From NCBI GenBank assembly GCA_047495785.1, contig JBLDXI010000048.1:186001-250000 (forward strand): a DNA stretch of 64,000 nucleotides. The letters run 5' to 3'. Each line of letters opens with the position of its first letter. Position 1 is the stretch's first letter. The stretch comes from Lepidodermella squamata. Lineage: Eukaryota; Gastrotricha. Below the pieces are notes generated by a model. It was not told the DNA's origin, made no database searches, and was given only the letters and a program-made list of their open reading frames with translations. The translations under genes were made by a program, and so were the position numbers. Below, piece by piece: positions 58,065 through 64,000 of this stretch.

Positions 58065-60009
58065 ACAGAAGGCGGCAGCTGCGTCGAGCTCTCGTGACCT
58101 GTTTAGTATGACAAACTAAACGTTAAAAACGAAGCGCAGTCTTGAAAATCGAGAATAATATTCAGTTGCGGCGTCACGCTTCACTGAGCACGTCAAGTTT
58201 TTTCGTCTTACGAAAGTAATAATGATGGCATTCAACACGCAAAAAATGGTCAGTATAGATCGAGTGGGCGAGCAGTGTGAAGAGATGGTCGCTAAGATTT
58301 TTCTTTATGGAGGTGATCAATAGAGCGCAGCACTTTGGCAACTCCCGCTGTGTTTGCACAATGAGGTGTCTCTACTGGCACGCATTCAAATCGATTGCGA
58401 AAATACATTAGAGGTAGCTATTAATAAATCGGGTAACCCCCTTTCGAACGCATTCTTTCGGAGTCAATTGAACCCAAACCAAAAGGTTTAAATACTCACC
58501 AGAGTTGCTGCTGCTGTTTGTGCGGCGATTTACGAGCGTATTTTCCTGTGACATTGTGTTCATTGTGTCTCGAAGTTGCCGTATGCTGGCGTCTGTAGTG
58601 CAGAATGGCAGTTTTACTCATGCGATCTTGGAATAAGATCGTCTACGCAGCCGCAATTAACTGGACTTGTTGAGAGTCGGATGACGCGGGACTAGCCCAC
58701 TTACTGTGTCTGATGCTCAGATGGCTACTGTCGAAACTGAAGAATGAAAATGGGGTGAGAATCTGCTGCGCTTTTATTCGTGTCCCTTATCAATCTGACC
58801 GTATTGCGCCACTGATAACAAAATGACTGACTAAAGCAAATTTCATCAATGACGTAGTATAGCGTTGTAAAAAATAAGTCGAACCCATTCGCTTTGAATT
58901 GCTGCTTACTAATCGAGCGTTCACTGCAGAGTCAAGCAGCTATGGAAAAGTGTTTCGCGAAACTATAATATGTCATTATATTGTTGCAGAACTCGATTTC
59001 TGATTTCAGCCAGGATTTTGGTAAACATGAGTGACTTATTTTGTTCAAAATGAGATAGGTTTCATACTTTTCCACAAATTTACCTCAAGTCACACCTTAT
59101 TTCCGATTTTAATTTCTGATTCATCAACTTCTTATCATTAGGTTTGATTCAACCTGGAAAAATTGGTTCAATCCCACCCTAAATGCTTAAACAAAGGAAT
59201 GGCGTCATCCGATTGAGTGCTTATCTTTTGGAGCGGAGTCATTTCTGTTGATATTTTTTTCTACGACTGCCACCCAAAGTTGCTCGACAATTAAAGCAAC
59301 ACTCTAGACAATTTTGTCTATCTACGAAAATGCGTATTGCGTCTTGAATAAACAAGCCCATGTGACGACGTCAAAACCGGCTACAGCACGCCATTACTCA
59401 CGTGGATGAGCGATTTTCGTGACTAAAATAAATTATCTTAATTTAAAATAGGCGTAGCTCAAAAGTGAACTATGGACCTTGGCAAATTTCAAAGCTCAAA
59501 GAGCAGATGAATTCGCATTACTGGTTCATTGCCAAGTTCCTACTGCCCAGACAGAGATTTAGGCCGAAAAATCCGAAGAATCATCATTCTCCTATTTCTT
59601 CTGCCACATCCTGTCGAAGCTTGTGCTTCTTACCTACCTCAACTAAGGCTGATTCCTCCATTAGAAACAGGCTTATAATTCTAATGTTTGAGGTCGACCA
59701 AAATCACACTACATCTGGGATTATACTATTGTGCAATAGGGGAGGGAGTTGGGTTAGCATCAAGCGTGCGGATGATCTACAGGACGAAAGATCCAAAGAT
59801 CCACTTTCTCAAGGCTAATATTTCCAACCTATGTGCCATTTCATTAACCACAATGTTATGAAGTTTAGGGAAAGTCTCTTGTAAGTCAGCTGCTTTACTG
59901 GATAAGGCAATAAGTTTTATATTCAACGACTGCCACTGAATCGAATTATTCATGACGTGGCCTTCCGACTTGTCAACAATGGTCACACAATTCTGTTATT
60001 TTCTAGGCA
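58065..60009. other. intergenic, 1.9 kb
   Basis: Upstream of ODC on the minus strand and downstream of the MAPEG-like gene. May contain a 5' UTR exon of ODC, but none could be defined. No other feature. Confidence 0.4.
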
Positions 60010-60667
60010 TTAGGCAGTTTTTCCAGCTGGTTTGTTGAATTCCGTCAGTCCGGCCACTCCGCCTTTGAACAGATGCGCCAGGACGCAAAGGAGTGTTAGC
60101 AAGGTGGGCACTTGGGTTAGCATGAAGCCCAGGGCTCGAGCTCTTGGACTCAGTTTGTAGCCAATTATGAACGCAACGCGACCAAGTACAAACAGCAACG
60201 AGAGAAACGGGATGAATCTGTGAAAATGAAAATGGACATGATCAAAAGTTTAGCTGGAATGTCCTCGAAAATTACTTGGCTGTTGTCTCGTTGAGGACTG
60301 TGCTGAATGACAATAGAACAGATGCATGCATAACAAATTGTTCGAGGGTGTTGACAAGAATGCGCTGGTCCAACTCAATTATCGCTTCATTTCCTGATGT
60401 GGGATCGACGGCTGCCGATGAAAATCTGCCACCGGACACAGCCGCCGCAGCGTAGAAAACTGGCGTTATCGAAAAGGCTAGGCATCGCAAAGCGAGGCCA
60501 ATTCTAGTTTCCAGCTTGTCGGCTCCTTGGAATTTAAGGTCAAGATTGTCGACTACTTGAAGCCCGACGGCAATTATGGCAATGGCAGTGCCGATTTGGA
60601 TGAGCAGCGGCAGGCGATATGCGAAAAATCCAACTTCTGGCTCTTTTCTAGATCCTTCATTCGACAT
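60010..60667 (-). CDS. small four-helix membrane protein, MAPEG/TMEM79-like, copy 1
   Basis: Two exons, 60276-60667 and 60010-60217, phase 2; 199 residues. Four hydrophobic helices: LLIQIGTAIAIIAVGLQVV (~22), the ALRCLAFSITPVFYAAAAV helix (~63), the VMHASVLLSFSTVL helix (~113), and FIPFLSLLFVLGRVAFIIGY joined to a last helix (FMLTQVPTLLTLLCVLAHLF). The block NTLEQFVMHA followed by LFVLGRVAFIIGY and ARALGFMLT is the pattern of the MAPEG superfamily, especially the TMEM79 branch (NxxE...R.x.Y...R..GF). MAPEG proteins include glutathione S-transferases of membranes; TMEM79 members have no established enzyme activity. An exon-for-exon paralogue lies 0.7 kb upstream. Family call moderate. Confidence 0.65.
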
Positions 60668-61335
60668 TATTTCCACGTTAATTTAGTAATAAAATCTAAA
60701 ATAGTTTCAGAATCATGATTCGGAAATGTTACAACTTCAAATTCATTTCTTTGAAACGTAATAGGAAATAGGACCACAGTAATGCGCTTCCCAAAATTTA
60801 GAGGCTGATCTAGTATCGATGAGAACCGATTCGCAGAGAGCAATGTGAATTATATTATAGCTTGGCCCGTTGTTCTAACGTAGTACTGCTCTACTTTACG
60901 TTGGAATACCCTTTGAACAAAAATATATATGCTATTATATAACATGCAGTAAGGGCAAAAAATGCGTGTAAACACAGGCCGCTTCTGTCAACTGCCGTGG
61001 TTCATACTGTGTCGGCGATAACAATCACTCGCCCATATATGAGGCTAAACACAGGAATATTTTTTTCTGAAGCGCAGAAAAATACAGTTCAACGAATGTT
61101 GAGAGTGATGTGTTAAATCATGTATTACGCCTTATCTTTACAGGGCAGCGGGTCCCAAACTTTCTGACTTGTATTACACAGTATGGTGAAATATCTGGAC
61201 ACTTTGACTGACGTAATAATATTAAAGGTACGGCAATTTTCTGTCCCATTACTGGCTTTTATTACTTCGATCATTGTGATCATCCTCATCATTCATTCAT
61301 ATCAAGCTAGATCATCAACTTCGTCTCATGATCAG
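60668..61335. other. spacer between the tandem MAPEG-like genes
   Basis: About 670 bp, holds the promoter of copy 1 and the 3' UTR of copy 2. Nothing else recognised. Confidence 0.4.
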
Positions 61336-62030
61336 TTAATGAGCATTTCCTGTAGGCTTGCTGCTGAAATCGGCCAGTCCAGCGAGTCCGGCATTGATAA
61401 CATGTGCCAATACGCAACCGAGGGCGAGCAGTGTTGGCAGCAGAGTAAGAGCGAAACCGAGAGCGCGGGCTTTCGGATGCAAGCGGTAGCCGATGAAGAA
61501 AAACACGCGGCCCAGCACGAAGATGAAAGACAGCAAAGGAATGAACCTGAAAAGATAGATTAATTAAGAAAATAAACAATTTGATAAATATTCCACGTAA
61601 TTCAAGGTAATTTTGAACCTAAGGCTTACTTTGAAGTGGATTCGTTGAGATAGGTGGCCGGGGACAGTAGCGCAACAGCATGAATTACAAATTGTTCGAA
61701 GGTATTGGCGAGAATTCGCTGGCTCAATGCTACTCGTTCCTCGTTTCCAGACCCAGGGTCGACAGCCGCCGACGTGAAACGCCCGATTGCTACCGTCAAA
61801 ATTGCGAAGACTAGCGCTGTAACGGAGACGGCAAGGCAACGCAGGGTTAGACCAATTCTCGCTTCAAGCTTGTCAGTTCCCGTGAACTTGAAGTCTTGAT
61901 TGTCGACCCATTGGTAGGCTACAGCAATAAAGCCGATAGCTAGTGGGTATTGGATGAAGTATGGAATTCGGGACGTGAAAAAGCCAGCTTCTTCCTTGGC
62001 CGCAGTGTTCGATGGCCTGCCTCTAGGCAT
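61336..62030 (-). CDS. small four-helix membrane protein, MAPEG/TMEM79-like, copy 2
   Basis: Two exons, 61630-62030 and 61336-61546, phase 2; 203 residues. Paralogue of copy 1 with the same splice position: TRIGLxLRCLA-type helix (ARIGLTLRCLAVSV), SAAVDPGSGNEERVALSQRI, NTFEQFVIHAVALLS, FIFVLGRVFFFIGYRL and ARALGFALTLLPTLLAL. N-terminus slightly longer and basic (MPRGRPSNTAAKEE). Loops differ from copy 1 far more than the helices, so the duplication is not recent. Confidence 0.65.
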
Positions 62031-62994
62031 GATTAATGTAGAGACTAGTTTTGAATAACGGAAATAGAAAATACTGATGTTATGACCAAGCCCTATTATG
62101 TGAAAAAAAATCCATCGACCTTTGGAACCTATTTAATTTATGGCGAAAACTTAGAGAAATATATCTTCCGATACATCCATAACTTGATTTTCAGCCCAAA
62201 AAATAGGGAAAATGCGCAATTTCTCGCAGGATCTAATCATACAATTTGAGCGCGCGTTTCCGAAAATTGAATTTGTAGTCACCGAAAACCCGAAATTTCG
62301 ATAATTTCCATTCACGATTTATTTCCTTACTACTACGACTTTTTTGCAGGCGGCTTCAGGTCCGGCGCGTGCCAAATAGCACCAACTCCCCCGAATATTT
62401 TTTGAATTAGCGTCAAAAGCTCGTTATGAAATAAGCAGCCAGTGACAATGTCACATCGCCGTGCCTTCCATAATAAAATTAGTCGAATCGGAAAGGTCTT
62501 CTCACAAACAACTTTCTTATTTTTCTCATACGCAGGCGAGGAAACATGAACAGCAAAAAGCATATGTATACATCGCCGTTCGCAAACTGATTTCTTTTTT
62601 CCTTTTTCATGCGGTTAACCGTAACATTTTCAATACTTCCTTTTGATAAGAAGGAATTTAACATAGGAAAAACTTAAGTCGCACACCGGATTTCAAGCGT
62701 TGCCATGGAAACATGGCTCCAAATAGTAAAGTTATTGAAATTCATGTCGAGCAAAAATTCAGCCCGACGATCATTCAGCAAATAACTCTGATCGGCCATA
62801 TGGTTTTATTGGCATTGGCTTTTCAAAAAAATGAGCTAAATAATGTCAACTGGACGTTCGTCCGTTATCGCCCGTAAACAACGGCGCACGCGTTGTTTTT
62901 CTGACGACCTGCGCAGTTAAATTAAATATCATTCACAAATTTATATTTATTCATTTTTCATTGGTGTGTAGTTCGATTAAACTTGGACAAGGTT
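62031..62994. other. intergenic, divergent promoters
   Basis: About 960 bp between divergent genes, MAPEG-like copy 2 and the second astacin-like gene. No further feature. Confidence 0.4.
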
Positions 62995-64000
62995 ATGAAC
63001 GCATTGTATCACTTGTCAATCAGCTGTGTCGCTTTTGGGCTGATCGGGCCAGTTCTTGGTATACCGAAGAATGCTGGGCTATGGCCGAATGCCACCGTGA
63101 AATACATCATTGATACGAAGTATTTGAGTGAGCTCAACTTAGGAAACTAATTAAAAGCATAGATTTCCTCTCATTTTTCTCTAAACCGATATTTTTAGAT
63201 AATACACTTCGGAATTTCCTAGTACCCAATTACTCATTATTTTTTTTGATATTTAATGTTTGCAGGTCCATCGAACGTCAGAAACATCGAAGCGGCGATG
63301 GCCATTTGGTCTCAATCTACGTGTATAACTTTCACTCCACTTCCAGACCCGTGGTCACCGGACTTTGATGAGACTACGCCGAACGTCTTGATATTCAGAA
63401 TAGGCCAAGAGTGAAATCTCAGACTTCTCCTCAATTTTAATTATTCACCTTGTACTTTTTAGTTGCTTCGCGAAAGTTGGCATGACTTCGCCGCCGAATA
63501 ATATCATTATGGGACGCTACTGCGCTGAGCACGTATGGCTTTGATATAAACAGCCTGATTTAATCTCTTAATCAATTTTTTAATTTCAGGTGCCACCAAT
63601 CGCCGCCGCAATAGGCCGAGCCTTGGGATTGGCAAGTTATTCTGCGATATTTAATCATTTTTACACTATATTCTATGTATTTCAGAACTATGAACATGTT
63701 CGGGCAGATCGAGACGCCTTTGTCACAGTTCAGAATGCAAACGTTCCAGCGTAAGGCTTTGATTCAATTTAAATATTTGCTCCAACAAACCCAAATGCAT
63801 AATGTAGGGATTCAGCATCGTTGTTCGCCATCGATAACAACGACGAAGACTACGGCACTTTCTACGACACCGAGTCGAGCACGCACCCGAGTTGGTTCTG
63901 GAAAAGCACGCCCGACAAACCGACGATTTTAACGCGTGATCCTCGTGAGCAGTACAATCTCGGCCAAAAGCAGTTCATATCATTCATCGACTTTCAAAAA
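62995..64000 (+). CDS. secreted astacin-family protein, zinc site lost (3' truncated by window)
   Basis: Exons seen: 62995-63127, 63266-63410, 63463-63532, 63590-63631, 63686-63750 and 63808 to beyond the window. Signal peptide (MNALYHLSISCVAFGLIG) then no obvious propeptide; the mature domain starts almost at once (AGLWPNATVKYIID). Astacin landmarks: NIEAAMAIWSQSTCITF, DCFAKVGMTSPP, RYC, NYEHVRADRDAFVTV and LGQKQFISFIDF. The zinc motif, normally IAHExGHALG, reads IAAAIGRALGL, replacing both His and the catalytic Glu, and the third ligand region reads NYEH. The Met-turn is also absent (FYDTESSTHPSWFW). The intron after exon 4 uses a GC donor (GGCAAGT). The 63751-63807 intron needs the acceptor ending at 63807 to keep frame; this join is less certain. 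Open reading frame is kept, so a pseudoprotease rather than a dead gene is likely. Confidence 0.75.

Noticed and set aside
61183-61563. 126-residue plus-strand ORF with a membrane-like start
   Set aside because: Overlaps the second exon of the MAPEG-like copy 2 on the other strand, whose splice phase and paralogy are convincing.
1-64000. CRISPR arrays, prokaryotic operons or phage
   Set aside because: No spaced direct repeats of that kind were seen; spliced genes, a eukaryotic initiator tRNA and U1 snRNA show nuclear animal DNA.

Overview
The window is nuclear DNA from a compact animal genome. Genes are split by short GT-AG introns, mostly about 45-400 bp, and intergenic spacing is small. 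The gene content points to a bilaterian that builds motile cilia or flagella, because a DRC1 axonemal gene is present; this argues against a nematode, since nematodes have lost motile axonemes. The astacin-EGF-CUB architecture is nonetheless of the type expanded in ecdysozoans. A tardigrade or similar small-genome invertebrate would fit, but the sequence does not prove the phylum.

Layout, left to right. 1-13.4 kb: the 5' part of a SANBR/KIAA1841-like gene (minus), a small hypothetical gene, a MAP-kinase phosphatase (plus), and a nine-exon coiled-coil gene (minus) carrying a dead Mutator-like transposase in one intron. 13.4-25 kb: a possible orphan GPCR terminal exon, DRC1, a beta-trefoil-like protein, a tiny secreted Cys/Gly-rich peptide, a PAN/Apple secreted protein with a truncated paralogue and an orphan CAP/SCP exon beside it, an initiator tRNA-Met followed by a U1 snRNA gene, and two closely spaced unknown genes. 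25.5-41.2 kb: four tandem minus-strand GABA-B-like class C receptors, all with the same three-exon plan. 42-45.4 kb: a Cys-rich unknown gene and a SAP-domain gene. 46-47 kb: a TA-flanked inverted-repeat element with a tRNA-like core. 48.3-53.1 kb: a secreted astacin-EGF-CUB-kringle protein whose zinc site is destroyed. 54.8-62 kb: a LITAF-domain gene, ornithine decarboxylase, and a tandem pair of small four-helix membrane proteins (MAPEG/TMEM79-like). 63-64 kb: a second, unrelated-in-position astacin that has also lost its zinc ligands, cut by the window end.

Most interesting points: (a) the receptor cluster is a mosaic. Copies A and B share a ~737-bp stretch of exon 2 with one difference seen by eye, although their first introns differ, while the B and D introns match. 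Copy D is broken by an exact 7-bp tandem duplication. (b) Two astacin-family genes in one window have each lost all HExxH residues while keeping the rest of the fold signature, suggesting a secreted pseudoprotease lineage. Exon joins were derived by eye from splice signals, reading-frame continuity and family alignments, and total coding lengths were checked for divisibility by three. No database search was possible.
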